From Prostheceraeus crozeri (lineage: Eukaryota > Platyhelminthes > Polycladida > Euryleptidae): a DNA stretch of 64,000 nucleotides. Location of the stretch: the NCBI GenBank assembly GCA_907163375.1, contig CAJQUW010016185.1:124001-188000 (forward strand), written 5' to 3'. Under the pieces are notes generated by a model. It worked only from the letters and a program-made list of their open reading frames with translations, was not told the origin of the DNA and made no database searches. Both the position numbers and the translations under genes were made by a program. Numbering within the stretch: position 1 is the first letter of the stretch; each line of letters starts with the position of its first letter. Below are positions 53,004-64,000 of this stretch, piece after piece.

Positions 53004-53749
53004 AGTCCGGGAGCCAGCGTGAAGTTGTGCAGGGAACGAGGTAGTACATAAAACTTTCACATAGCATAGTACACCTCCAACCTACTGCAAAACTTCGCGT
53101 CTGCCGGATCAGATCATTTGCTTTTCAGAAATAGAGATGATAACAAAATCCTATGTATTTCCAATGGTAAAATTGTGACATTTAAGGTGTTGACTCCATA
53201 TTTTCGAATTTTTGCTCATAAAAGTTACACAAATTGGTATTTTGTTGAACTCGTTATTATGGAAATCATCTACAGATCATGATCTTTCAAATGAGTTATC
53301 ATTCAGTGAGAGAGGATGAAGTAAAGTGTACAAACAGACACTTTTCGTTGGTGTAACTGCAAATTTTAACATAGAAATTTCAGGAAAATTGTTGATATAC
53401 TTTAACGAAAAGTGTCTGTTTGTACACTTTACTTCATCCTCTGTCACTGAATGATAACTCATTTGAAAGATCATGATCTGTAGATGATTTCCATAATAAC
53501 GAGTTTAACAAAGTACCAATTTGTGTAACTTTTATGAGCAAAAATTCGAAAATATGGAGTCAACACCTTAAATGTCACAATTTTACCATTGGAAATACAT
53601 AGGATTTTGTTATCATCTCTATTTCTGAAAAGCAAATGATCTGATCCGGCAGACGCAAAGTTTTGCAGTAGGTTAGAGGTGTACTATGCTATGTGAAAGT
53701 TTTATGTACTACCTCGTTCCCTGCACAACTTCACGCTGGCTCCCGGACT
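53004..53749. mobile_element. 746-bp foldback (long-hairpin) element
   Basis: Two near-perfect inverted arms of about 340 bp (53,004 to about 53,350 and about 53,405-53,749) around a loop of roughly 55-70 bp. Ends are AGTCCGGGAGCCAGCG and its complement, flanked by AATAT on both sides. It has no coding capacity, so it is non-autonomous. It lies 48 bp upstream of the Crypton-like gene. A few mismatches separate the arms, so it is either recent or kept homogeneous. Confidence 0.88.
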
Positions 53750-53754
53750 AATAT

Positions 53755-55360
53755 TCTTTTCTAGATGATTTTAAAATTCAGACGAAGATACAATTTTGAT
53801 GATATCAATGTATCAAGATATCGGTTGTGCAGCTTAAGTAATTATCAAAAACATTAATAAACAAAGATGCTGTGTGCTCTAGCCATGCAATGACGTTCTG
53901 TGAGAGAGATGATCAATGATATTTTTTTTTGAAATTAAAATCAATTAATTGTTGGCCTATTAGCCCTTCTTCCGCAAATAAAACAATTGGGTAGTTCTCC
54001 CAAATTTTCACCATAGGCTTTATCAATGTCTGTGTATCAAAGATGATATCTGTGTATCAAGATATCATTTTTATGAATGCTTGCATATTGCGGACCGCTC
54101 ATACTCAAAATAGCTATATTTTGCTAAACTTTTTTATGCATAGGGGCATATTACGGAATGATGATCATAGAAAGATGAAAGCTTCGATGAAATGGGTAAC
54201 AATAGCAATATAGACCTTGAAGTCGGTCTGTAATGGACAAAGAAATCCAAGGGCGCTGCGCGCTCTTGCCTCGTAGCCTAGTAAAGAGGCCTATATGTGC
54301 ACTACAGGGAGTAGAACGCTTGGCTTCAAAATCCGCGGAAATGCCACATACCAACTTTTTCATACTACTAGCATTTATCGATACTTTGTGATCTAATTTT
54401 GGCAAGGCAATTTTCTAAAGATTGAGTTCCTCCATAGAAAAAAACAAAATTCAAATGCGACTTTCAATTTCTAAACTTTAAAAACACATCAACAGACAGT
54501 CAACAACGAGGAAGTTTCTGCACATGCGAATCAGTGAAAACATTTCAGATACATGTAGAAGACAACCAGCTGTATTATTCATTAACATGAGCATAGTAGC
54601 CTAGTTCCTAATCTAGGCTTGAATTTATATTTTTTCACATAATTTGACAATTTTCGGAAAGTTACCCATTTTGCTGATAAACGTTTGTAAGTTGCCTAAA
54701 ACAACTTACAGTCGCAAAAATCCAAATAACAGAAAACATTTTCTGTAAAGGAAAAGTGAGACTTAACTAATTCATGCTCACATGACGCAAGCTGTATGCT
54801 ATACGAGTATATACTTGCTTAACGGAAAGTTTTTTATTGACACCTAACAATTTTCGGGTACCCCTACCCGAACCCCTCCATTTTCTATTCCGTATTTGCA
54901 CGAAATACGAGACTGACCATTTCCATCAGGAAATCCGCGGATTCCTTGCTATTGAGAGCAGTGTGATCATGCTCTCTTTTACATGTATAAACTAAATTTA
55001 TGCATGACTGCCTGAGTATGGACACTGTGTATTTTCTTCATGCAGTGCATCATTTTTCAAAATGCCATTATCCAATTTGAAAATCCAGCAAAGATATCAT
55101 GGTATTGTTATCAACTGCCTTTTGCATACATGAAATGAAGTTCTGCATGACAAAGATGATACTTTCACGTTGAATCTCTTCGTCAATCTCAGTGTCTGCG
55201 GTGCATGTCGGCGGTAGCGAGGGGCTTGTGCAATCATGACAGCCAATGAGATTTCTACTAATTTGTCACGATCCGAGTATTGAAAAGCACTCTTTGGATG
55301 ATATTCGAGTCAGGACAGTGATGGAAAGACAACGGCGTCAGAATACGGCCACAAGTGTAG
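53755..55360. other. Intergenic, no gene recognised
   Basis: AT-rich unique sequence. Small frames (for example 54,151-54,405, minus) lack family motifs. Confidence 0.5.
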
Positions 55361-55369
55361 TGGAATAGA

Positions 55370-57300
55370 TCTGCTGATGATAATGAGCTACCATCCGATG
55401 TGGAAGAAGATTGAGATGAAAGCAGTCAGTCTGCGATGGGCCTACATCATAGCAGCCAAAGCAGCAGTGATAGCTCAGCGTCTGGCGACGATGTGCCCGC
55501 GTTGCGATATTCAGTTTCTCTCAATTTTATTTTCCAATCGGAAATTGTAATCTTGGTTTTATATTCCTGTTATTAAAAAGAGTCCTTGGTCTCATTTTCC
55601 TAGTAGGAAACTTAAAACCGTTATACACGGTTCTAAGTTTCCGTAGTATACCTTTTCCGTTTCCTCTATTGAGACATTATTTGACCTCATTATGATGGTG
55701 TCATTGTGATGGTCTAATGAACATAATTGGTGTTCCATGACTCCGAACGTTTGCAACAAGATAAATAGCCTCGTGTCTGATCGAAGAATGTCTAAAACTG
55801 AATGGGAGTTGACAACATGTCAATCACAGATTTGATGATCTTGGAATATCTGGTGCGGAAGAAGTATCCAGGTAGCATCGATGAAATAAAAAATGGCAAG
55901 CTATGTATCAGACCATGATGTCCAAAATTAAGGCTTCCCAGGTGAAGATGATACGATACCACAGTCTGAAGAGAAAAATGGAATCGACATGGTCGCCTGA
56001 TATCTATAAAACAGTGAAGGTTCGAGGGCGGAGCACCTTTAAATTGATGAACATGACAACCAATTTTTTTTACAGAAAATTGTAAATGGAGTACATCTGA
56101 AGAAATACTAGAAATAGGTAGGACTTTTTTATTGAAGGGAATTCTTCCCTTGGGAAAGTAAGACAGTGGGGAAAATGTATCGGCTGACTTTAAGAAACTG
56201 TTTTTTAAACCAACAAGGCCAATAGGAAAATGAAAGAGACTAGGAAAATGAAATAGAGTACAAGGAGCATGGTTAAAATTTCCGATCAGAAAATGCAACC
56301 GAGCCGGTAGGAAACTGAAGCACAGGGAGAGCGAGTACTGTAACACCGGTAGGCCTACAAAACGATGAACCTACCAAAGTGACGTCACCATCAGCTGGGA
56401 CTTCGGATCTTTGCGGAAATCATGGTGAAGACTACATGATAGATATATCAGCGAATTCTGGAAGCTGCACCATTCAATTTTATTAGTGGAAGGACTGGAC
56501 CTACAAAGGATTGCAGAAAGAGTCACAAACGTCTTGGCGACTGCTGATGGACATCATGGAAACGCACACAAACGAGGGGAAAGAAAAGCAGAGAAATGAC
56601 AACAGGGCGAAGAGTATGACAGCAGTCGACGGAGCTTATAGGTTTATCGGACTTCTCTACTTTGGTGGCAGTCAGCTGGACATTCGTTGCAAAGCCTTTT
56701 GGAACAATTAGAGCGTACATGACCGCAAGGAATTCAATGCTGCTGAGTCTACATAGGATGAGAGAGCTGCTACATAATCTACTTATATTGCAAAACGGAA
56801 CGCGTGAGTAAACGAAAAACAGATAAGATGGCTGCGATAAGAGAATGCTCACTTTTTCGAAAACCAATTGCCGAAGTTCTTAAACAGACAGCCAAGTATG
56901 CGGACTGTAAATTCTTTATGAGGCACTGCAGCAGAGAACTTATTGTATGATGGGAATAATATCATATTGTGGAAAGGATTATGACACAATCACTTTCACT
57001 CGACACTGTTTGTAAACTCATCCGCTCAGTAGAAGACAGTGGCTGCAAAATGTAGGCCTCTGACAGCTTCTACTCAATTGTCTTTTGTAAGATGACAGCG
57101 CTTACTCTGGTTGGAACGATGAACTCAAGCAAAAGAGAATTGCCGCGTCATGCTTTACAGAAGGCAGATCGAGAAATGGGCAGCACTAGATTTTGCTACA
57201 AAGGTGGAGGCCACCTCTTTTTTGGAGGAAGTCTGCATTGTAAACGCCTCGCCACGAAAAGAATAATTGTTGACAACTCGTGAAAGGAAACTTGCCGCCG
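55370..57300 (+). pseudogene. piggyBac transposase relic
   Basis: Scattered piggyBac signatures in order on the plus strand: an acidic Ser-rich N-terminus (DNELPSDVEED..., about 55,380-55,500), TNEGKEKQRNDNRAK...YRFIGLLYFGGSQL (about 56,570-56,700), KRKTDKMAAIRECSLF (about 56,810), and LTLVGTMNSSKRELPRHALQKADREMGSTRF (about 57,095-57,195), the family's conserved LTxxGTxxxNKxxxP block. Frames are broken by several stops and shifts, and the middle may be missing or replaced by other sequence. TTAA-flanked ends were not located. Confidence 0.65.
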
Positions 57301-59094
57301 ATGGCCCTTCAATATATAAGCACTTAAAATATTCAACAAAGTCGACATGCTGTTTGCTAGAAGCCTTTACATAGATTTTATGGGATTTCAGTGAATTTTA
57401 GACACGAATCTAATGTGATAGATCAGGGACAGATAGACCAAACTATTCATGACATAAACTTATCAATGTCCCATATATTTTCGAACTTGCTTGTATTTCT
57501 TCAGAAATATCTTGTCAGTTCGATCGGAAGTATAGTCTTGAGCTGTCATACGATAGGCGATTTATTCACATAAATATAATGTTAATGAAAATACGAGATA
57601 GGAGTTATTATGCAAGCATCTACATGTAGGGATGCTGTGGACTTTATACAAGCTGTTTCTTTCATTTTCAGCCTTTCGTTCTCTTGAGCTCTCAGTGTTT
57701 TGGATGTGGGGAAATCTATGTACATGATGAAGCCTGAATTCTTTCACTCAACGAAAGGTGAAGTCGCTACCGTCAATAAGTGGTCTTCAACATACACAGT
57801 TAAACGAGCGACTCAACGATGGTCAATGGTGACTTTCAGTAGGCCTAACGTCCCTGGCTCAGCAGGCAGGGCTAATTCGTTGTTTTAGGTTTTAGTAAGT
57901 ACAGGATCTTGATTGTCTTATATAAATATCTTGTTTAGTTTTCAGGAATCAATGCGTGTGATTCTATGTTCATTTACATTCCTCTGGAATCAAGGAATCA
58001 GTCAACACGGACGATTTTCCTGATGTAATCTGCGGTCTCCCGACTTCTAGATAATCAGCCTGTCAATTGAACAGCGTCTTTTTCCGGAAGAACAGTCGTC
58101 AAAGAACAATCGAAACTATGGAATTTTTAAAGAAGTTTTGACTCTGCTACTGAAATAATAATAATAACTTGGGGTCCACAGTGAACCCCGGCATGTACTA
58201 AACTTGTAAGTTTATATCTGCGGTATCGGAGGGTTAGCACTATCACCACCTTTAGTTTAGATAATTTTAGTTAGTAGGCTATTTTTTCATTGTGTTTTTC
58301 TCAAGTGCGAAACCCGTCGTGTTGATATTTAAGTGTAGGCTCCCATAAAGATTTAGATTAAACGACTGCCTTAATTTAAGCACCGTTTGCTTCTGTCACA
58401 TATCTATAAGAATTGCATCATATACACGCCGTATTGTGGTGCATGCACCACAAATTTTAATGATAGCTTAACGACGCCATAAATTTTAACTAGGCTACGA
58501 GTACGCTTTTCAACTCTCATATGCTGTGTATCAATTTGAAATTAACAAATTTAATATAACCTCGCATTTGTGATAATGATAGCCTACTGTGCGACCGCCA
58601 GAAAAACTGTAACTACCATATAACTAATTTCTACCGTGATCACACTGCATTTGCAGAACTACCACTAATTTAAAAAATTATCTTTAATATGCCTACTACA
58701 CGAATATTTCGAAAAATAGAATCTTCCTTTCGAATCCATAATTTCAAAAATGATGAATTGTGTTCTAAAACAACACTAGTCAGAAGTAGGCTTTTTTTGA
58801 AACAAAACTCTTTCCACGGTTAGTCAATCTTTTCATCTTCTCATGTATGTCCTAATTTATACAGCTAGTTGTGAAACATGCACATGAAAACTGGCGTGTA
58901 AATCTGTACGTCTTACAATCAATTGAACATACATAGCTTATCTTGAAATAAACATTTCATTTTGAAATGAAAACTTCAAAGAGAAATCGTTCACTCCTGA
59001 TTCAAAATAAGGGTTGATCTTTTAAAGATATACACAGTTATTTTGGAAAACATGCAGAAAACACAGGCGTTGAGAAAAACAAACAAGAAGCTTC
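57301..59094. other. Intergenic, no gene recognised
   Basis: No ORF with family motifs. A short AATAATAATAATAA run lies near 58,155. Confidence 0.5.
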
Positions 59095-59406
59095 TCAAAA
59101 GACGGTTTTGGATCGAGCCATTTGAAAACCTCCAGGAATTCCATTTCTGGTATAGAAGGTATCACTAATAAGGCGAGTACGAACAAATGGCGACTTTTTG
59201 ATATCTTCTTTTTTAATTACTTGATCAAGACACCAGCCATATTCATTTGAACTAAGAATAGGAAAAGTAAACTTGTCCTCCGGACTTTGCTTGTATCTTT
59301 GACTCAGATATTGAACTCTGGAAAACAGAAAAATCAATGCATTAAAATATTTGGTGATAATTGTGAGATGCATGACATTTTTAGGTGCATCGCAATTTAA
59401 CCCCAT
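59095..59406 (-). CDS. Possible host small protein or terminal exon
   Basis: Open from the ATG at 59,406 to the stop at 59,095, 103 residues. TATAAATT lies about 60 bp upstream on the minus strand. Internally, TTTTCTGTTTTCCAG before VQYLSQRYKQSPEDK is an excellent acceptor (exon start about 59,318), so the C-terminal 73 residues may be a terminal exon instead. Its end, SSNEYGWCLDQVIKKEDIKKSPFVRTRLISDTFYTRNGIPG, recalls small axonemal microtubule-inner proteins, but only loosely. Not in any transposon I recognise. Confidence 0.4.
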   Translation of the reverse strand: MGLNCDAPKNVMHLTIITKYFNALIFLFSRVQYLSQRYKQSPEDKFTFPILSSNEYGWCLDQVIKKEDIKKSPFVRTRLISDTFYTRNGIPGGFQMARSKTVF

Positions 59407-59870
59407 AACTTCGGTGGGAACGACCCCACTGACTTCTTCTCAGGCTTTCCGTGGGAGCGGAATTTATATACTATTATAACAAAACTTATTTGGGCCGAAG
59501 TACTTTATAACATGTACCCATAAAAAGGCATATTATATCTAATAAAGAAGCTAGCTTAGCTATTCGAAATGTAATTTTCAGGGTAGTCTGATAGTAGGTC
59601 TACAATGGATTAATATGTCACTTTACCTAGGGGCTTGCTGTCAGCTAAGCTTTATCAAAGAAATATATTTGGCCAATGGGAATTATTATGTGAGGTAATC
59701 GTACATTTTGAAAAATCCTGAGAGAATGGGATTTCCCATGGGAATTTCCATTACAATCCTGTAAGAATGGAATGTGAATGGAACGAAGAAATCTCGTCCT
59801 ACGGCAAGCCCACAGTCCTTCCCCTTCCAATATTATTGCTAGTATTATTCTCATCTAGCTCATGGCGGCG
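59407..59870. other. Intergenic, no gene recognised
   Basis: Nothing beyond a candidate TATA box (minus strand, about 59,465-59,475) serving the ORF at 59,095-59,406. Confidence 0.5.
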
Positions 59871-60967
59871 GCGAATCAACAGCTTGGCACAAGGATCCGT
59901 ATTAGCCCCGATCCTTTTTAACCTTTACATCAATGACCTCCCAATGACAAAGAGCAGGAAGTTCATTTATGCAGACGACATCTGCATAGCTTACCAAGCA
60001 AAGGAATTCAACCAGTTGAACACCGTTATCAACGCCGATATGAGCCAGATTGCCAACTACTGCAAAACGTGGCATCTCCAACCAAGCACATCAAAAACTG
60101 AATCGTGTCTTCCACCTACACAATGCAAGAAAAAATTCTGAGCTGGACATCTTTGTCAACAGTAACCGATTGAAGCACGATCCTAAGCCCGTCTATCTCG
60201 GCGTAACACTCGACAGATCCCTAACCTACAAACACCACCTCCAGAAGACCGCAGCCAAAGTGAGAACAAGAAACAATCTGTTAAGTATGCTGGCAGGAAC
60301 GACATGGAGAGCCAATGCCGAAACTTTACGAGCCTCTGCTCTTGCGCTGTGTTATTCTGCTGCTGAATACAGAGAACCAGTTTGGAAAAACTCCATTCAT
60401 TGCAGTGCAATCGATGTTCACCATTAGCGGCACAATCCGGTGAACCAATACGGCATGGCTACCAGTGCTTTGCAACATCCCCCCTCCACCACTCCGAAGA
60501 GAGAAGGCAACATCAAACCTCCTAGAGAAGCTTCAGCGCAACCCCGACCTTCCCATTCACGAAGACCTACGGAACCCACCTGCCCTGCGATTGAATTCCC
60601 GCCAACCGATTTGGAGAAAAACCCCTGTTCAAAATTCGACCTGAACCTGGCTTGGAAGGAGAGTTGGCAGAACAGCAATGTGCAAAATAAATTCCTGATT
60701 GACGACCCAACAATGCAAATCCCTGGTTTTGATCTTCAACGAGCCCAGTGGACCCTGCTGAACCGTTTCAGAACAAGTGACGGCCCTTGTAAGGATTCTC
60801 TACATCGCTGGGGAGCTCGGGAATCCCCTTTATGCTCCTGTGGAGAGGTGCAGACGATGTCGCACATCGTGGAGAACTGTCCGATTAAATCCTTCCGTGG
60901 CGGACTAAAATATCTACACCAGGCCTCCAATGACGCTATCCTGTGGCTGAAGTACTTCAAATTTTGA
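59871..60967 (+). pseudogene. 5'-truncated non-LTR retrotransposon (reverse transcriptase end)
   Basis: Begins at the RT block AQGSVLAPILFNLYINDLP (about 59,885). FIYADD is the catalytic motif (about 59,965), then thumb-type LGVTLDRSLTYKHHLQKTAAKVRTRNNLL (about 60,200) and the LINE C-terminus QWTLLNRFRTSDGPCKDSLHRWG...SPLCSCGEVQTMSHIVENCPI (about 60,745-60,890) with its Cys/His cluster. At least two frameshifts separate the open pieces (59,767-60,141, 60,050-60,427, 60,440-60,967). Probably of the Jockey/CR1 group; the clade is uncertain. Typical dead-on-arrival copy. Confidence 0.85.
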
Positions 60968-61011
60968 CTTGCTGTATTTCTGCTTATTCTTTGTACTGTC
61001 TTCTAGCATAC

Positions 61012-61013
<2 letters not shown>

Positions 61014-61059
<46 letters not shown>
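61014..61059. repeat. (TA)n microsatellite
   Basis: About 46 bp of uninterrupted TA just after the LINE and before the Penelope-like piece. Confidence 0.97.
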
Positions 61060-61061
<2 letters not shown>

Positions 61062-61124
61062 CAGCAAAGTGTTCCCAGTCTTTTCATATTTCGTGTAAAA
61101 GAAAAAGCACAGCTTTCCGGACTA

Positions 61125-61155
61125 GTTTCGATGTTTTTTATCACATCATCTTCAG
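61125..61155 (-). ncRNA. Hammerhead-like core of a Penelope-like element
   Basis: Minus strand reads CTGAAGATG...CATCGAAAC, a conserved CUGA(a)GA and CGAAAC pair around a short stem. Penelope-like elements are known to carry hammerhead ribozyme motifs of this form in their terminal repeats. The core has A where active ribozymes have U (CUGAUGA), so activity is doubtful. Confidence 0.4.
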
Positions 61156-61317
61156 CGGTAAAAAGAGTTACAAACATCTGTACACATCATTTACATACTT
61201 GCTATCTACAATTCATTTTCAACATTAACACAACTAAAACACGATAAAATACGTCATTAATTGCATGTCACATGCCACTGACGTCATGCATGTCATTTCG
61301 TCACCTTTCATGTAATT

Positions 61318-61680
61318 TCATAAATCTAGAGACAATTGATATGAACCATTTCGTTCATTCGAGAGGCAATCTTTGTTTTGATTCATGATTATAGTTTCAA
61401 GAATGAATGGAATTTTGTAACGACCTAGAATTCTAAAGTTTTCATATTTCGGTGCATGTTCATGCATCGAAACTTCAGTGGGAGTTGGGTAGCCTCTAAG
61501 ATGCTCGCTAATACGGGTATTTAAATGTCTTTTGGATGCGCCAATATACCGCATCGAACAGCGGTCACAACTGTATTGGTAAACAATGTTGGCTTTCAAT
61601 CCATCAGAAATACTATCATTATTTTGAAAAAAGTTTTGAAGTTTGAAAGTTTTGTACGCGGGTCTGATCTAGGAGGTTCC
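61318..61680 (-). pseudogene. Penelope-like element, GIY-YIG endonuclease end
   Basis: Minus strand: FFQNNDSISDGLKANIVYQYSCDRCSMRYIGASKRHLNTRISEHLRG, then MHEHA...FRILGRYKIPFILETIIMNQN...LSNERNG. The CDRC-x2-RYIG and RISEH motifs are those of the Penelope GIY-YIG domain, here with YxYSC as the first strand. The reverse transcriptase body is missing upstream (cut at a TA microsatellite). No coding for full function. Confidence 0.8.
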
Positions 61681-61681
61681 A

Positions 61682-61684
<3 letters not shown>

Positions 61685-61753
<69 letters not shown>
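61685..61753. repeat. (TA)n microsatellite
   Basis: About 70 bp of TA, abutting the palindrome. Confidence 0.97.
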
Positions 61754-61758
<5 letters not shown>

Positions 61759-62394
61759 CAATTCTCAAAATATGCAAAACTTTTAACTATAGCACGAGCG
61801 CTTTCTATTACTCTTCAGGTGCATTTAATAGTGTAACAGATGACATAAGATGGTAAATGTTCACTATTTAAAATGTGCATATAGGTCAAAGATATCAGAG
61901 TTGGTTTAGCTTGGGAGAAAAGACGTCGATGAAATATCATCCCTTGCATTTGCGTGCTATGGGATTATTTTTGTGCATTTTATAGAATGGAAGGATTGTA
62001 AATTTCTTTTGTCCACAGATATCAATATGTTCACTGAGTTTGAGTTGTCTATAATTTGGTTGGTTAATTTGTGGTTTATGAATTCGAGTTAAATTATAGA
62101 CAACTCAAACTCAGTGAACATATTGATATCTGTGGACAAAAGAAATTTACAATCCTTCCATTCTATAAAATGCACAAAAATAATCCCATAGCACGCAAAT
62201 GCAAGGGATGATATTTCATCGACGTCTTTTCTCCCAAGCTAAACCAACTCTGATATCTTTGACCTATATGCACATTTTAAATAGTGAACATTTACCATCT
62301 TATGTCATCTGTTACACTATTAAATGCACCTGAAGAGTAATAGAAAGCGCTCGTGCTATAGTTAAAAGTTTTGCATATTTTGAGAATTGATAAT
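61754..62394. repeat. Perfect 304-bp palindrome (33-bp spacer)
   Basis: Arms 61,754-62,057 and 62,091-62,394 appear fully complementary on reading; spacer 62,058-62,090. A (TA)n tract abuts the left arm and another (62,444-62,472) follows the right. CCTGAAGAGTAATAGAAAGCGCTCGTGC near the outer end resembles Penelope-like terminal-repeat sequence, so this may be two head-to-head copies of such a terminus. No ORF. Confidence 0.9.
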
Positions 62395-62443
62395 TTATTT
62401 ATATTTTACCGAATATTGAGTTGATCCATTGTTGTTGATAGTT

Positions 62444-62472
62444 GTATATATATATATATATATATATATATA
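62444..62472. repeat. (TA)n microsatellite
   Basis: About 29 bp of TA. Confidence 0.95.
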
Positions 62473-63116
62473 AGAGTAATTTTTCTTAGGTGTATTAACT
62501 GTGCCTAAATGTTGTTTTCAAAAGATTATTGCCGCCCAGTCAAAGATTGCAAAGTATGTTAAAAACTTAAAAAAATTCAAAGTTGCTTACGGAGGGGTCG
62601 CTGGCAACACCAGCGCAAATTCTAAATATTTTTTGCCATAATAAAGACTTCATTTTTCATGGATAATGGCTGGTAGAATTACTAACGGCATAGCGCATTG
62701 GCATTTTTGTTCGTGCATCAAGTGAACCTAGAGATAATGATTGGACCTTACGTTGCAGTATTTGGCGCTTGATTGTATAATAGGCCAAATGCATGCATTC
62801 CAACAACTGATTATATTCGCACGACGCAAGATGACAAGATAGCCTCCCACTCATTACGGCTACTCAAGATTAAGGTGCTGTCCCTGTAACAAGCATGTAC
62901 ATGTACATACATTATTTTGATGTTTAACCACTATTACATGAATGAAATAAAATACACAAATACAGTAGTCGCAAAAAAGGCAGTATGGGTCATCCGCTTC
63001 AAAGTTGCCTTACTAAGTGGCGTGGTAGATTACTGACGTCCGTCGATTTTAAGCTAATTAGCATCGTTTTTCGCAATTCTTCAGACCAAACGTAATTTAA
63101 TTTGCAAACGAAAGTA
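62473..63116. other. Intergenic, no gene recognised
   Basis: No coding signature. TA at 63,115-63,116 precedes the Tc1 element. Confidence 0.5.
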
Positions 63117-64000
63117 CAGACCCGCTCAAAAGTCTTGACCCACCCTTAGTTTTCTCGTTTTCTTTTCTTAGTGTCTCTCGCACGGGTAACTGATCACATG
63201 TACATGAATCAGTTTGCTTGTAATTGAAAGCAAACATCATGCTTTGAACAAAATGCTCAAAATATTTACGAAAGTTGCAAAATATCGGGAGAATAAGACT
63301 TTGTTGCCGTACAAACCTGATATCATGTTCAGTATCTTTTTTAGACTTCCCCTCCAAATTATGGATTTCCGATGTTGTAACCTGCATCATGCGCTTCAAT
63401 TATATTTACAGTGGTTCCAAATGTCCTCTTTTCGCATCACTAAATAATTGGCTATGGTTGCTATAGACGACGATTAGCGATTGGTTGGTCAAAACATCAG
63501 TTTTTGGTTGGTCGCTCAATAATGTCATGCGAGTACAATGACACACATTTCCTCTGATGCTGTTTGCAATGCCAGGACGATACACAACTCCGCCTGATAT
63601 TGCTGTTATTAAAGCACTTTCGAGGGAAGGACTAAGCAACAGAGAAATATCAAAACGTGTCAAGAAAAGTAGAAGGACTGTGGATCGTGTAGCTTGCAAG
63701 ATGAAGAAAGGACAACCCTGTGAACCACTTCATAAGTCGGGAAGGCCAACAAAGCTGACAGTTCGAGCTAAACGAAGATTGAAGAGCATGGTCCTGAAAG
63801 ATCGCCGAGTAACGTCTACGGAAATGGCATCAAATCTGACCAAAGTAGGAGTTCACGCGAGTCCTCAGACTGTTCGGCGTGCCCTGTGCCAAATGGGATA
63901 CGTTGCTAGACGTCCAAAGCGAAAACCTCTGTTGACCAAGGGGATGATGCTTGCGCGCCTTACTTGGGCAAGGAAATACTCATCTTGGACCGAAGATCAG
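63117..64000 (+). mobile_element. Tc1-like transposon, left part (runs off window)
   Basis: Starts after TA with CAGACCCGCTCAAAAGTCTTGACCC, a Tc1-type terminal repeat. About 440 bp of terminal and leader sequence precede the transposase. Confidence 0.8.
63557..64000 (+). CDS. Tc1-like transposase, N-terminal part
   Basis: Open from ATG 63,557 (a second ATG at 63,569, MPGRYTTPPD, is the more typical start) to the window edge. Two helix-turn-helix domains of the paired-like type: IAVIKALSREGLSNREISKRVKKSRRTVDRV and, after a GRP linker (SGRPTKLT), RVTSTEMASNLTKVGVHASPQTVRRALCQMGY. The DDE domain would follow outside. No stop seen so far. Confidence 0.9.
   Translation, partial: MLFAMPGRYTTPPDIAVIKALSREGLSNREISKRVKKSRRTVDRVACKMKKGQPCEPLHKSGRPTKLTVRAKRRLKSMVLKDRRVTSTEMASNLTKVGVHASPQTVRRALCQMGYVARRPKRKPLLTKGMMLARLTWARKYSSWTEDQ

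Noticed and set aside
53277-53474. 65-residue ORF across the foldback
   Set aside because: It runs through the palindrome centre; a by-product of the inverted arms.
55792-56346. 184-residue minus-strand ORF
   Set aside because: Low-complexity Phe/Leu/His/Ser composition, antisense to the piggyBac relic, no domain.
60969-61247. ORFs rich in Ile-Tyr on both strands (also 61,525-61,836)
   Set aside because: Translations of TA microsatellites.

Overview
The window looks like a repeat-rich stretch of an animal genome, probably a marine invertebrate. The evidence is Polinton/Maverick elements, DD41D mariner-type and Tc1 transposons, a piggyBac relic, a Crypton-type tyrosine recombinase, a non-LTR retrotransposon, a Penelope-like element and AT microsatellites. 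Frequent TAGGCCTA- and ACATGTA-type words would fit an echinoderm, but that is a weak hint. No bacterial operon logic, rRNA or convincing host multi-exon gene is visible; the best host-like candidate is a small ORF at 59,095-59,406.

The dominant structure is a nest of Polinton fossils. Element D (left edge to 5,064) contributes a C2H2 finger ORF and a protein-primed DNA polymerase B. The polymerase is cut inside its expected catalytic motif C at 5,065 by the end of another element, C. C begins with the same eight bases as element A, carries a 486-bp tandem array (5,379-8,300) and a promoter block (8,391-9,033) almost identical to A's terminal repeat. Element A (13,819-49,407) has 1.7-kb inverted termini and a perfect 6-bp target duplication (GATGTT). 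It holds integrase with chromodomain, packaging ATPase, cysteine protease, major capsid, penton-like protein, pX-like protein and a nuclease, plus accessory genes (IAP-type RING protein, small membrane glycoprotein, SIM-like acidic proteins, coiled-coil protein). No polymerase is visible in A. Inside A's penton-like gene sit a DD41D transposon (24,080-25,853) and a second Polinton.

Element B (25,972-42,794; target duplication CATGCA) is a more AT-rich and clearly different Polinton lineage. It encodes PolB, integrase, protease, ATPase, major and penton-like capsid proteins, a parvovirus-type phospholipase A2 domain, a fibre-like coiled-coil protein and several unknown proteins. Scattered through B, in and between genes, are GC-rich pairs of tiny hairpins with 3-nt loops. 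They resemble the double-hairpin elements of fungal mitochondrial DNA and are the most unusual signal here.

Right of A: another DD41D transposon (49,768-51,331), a Crypton-like recombinase gene (51,467-52,956), a 746-bp foldback element (53,004-53,749), a decayed piggyBac (about 55,370-57,300), a small possible host gene, a 5'-truncated LINE (59,871-60,967), a Penelope-like 3' end with a hammerhead-like core, a perfect 304-bp palindrome, and the start of a Tc1 element that runs off the window.

The Polintons are treated as fossils. D, A and B are each broken in several places, although individual frames (for example B's ATPase and penton-like protein) remain open.
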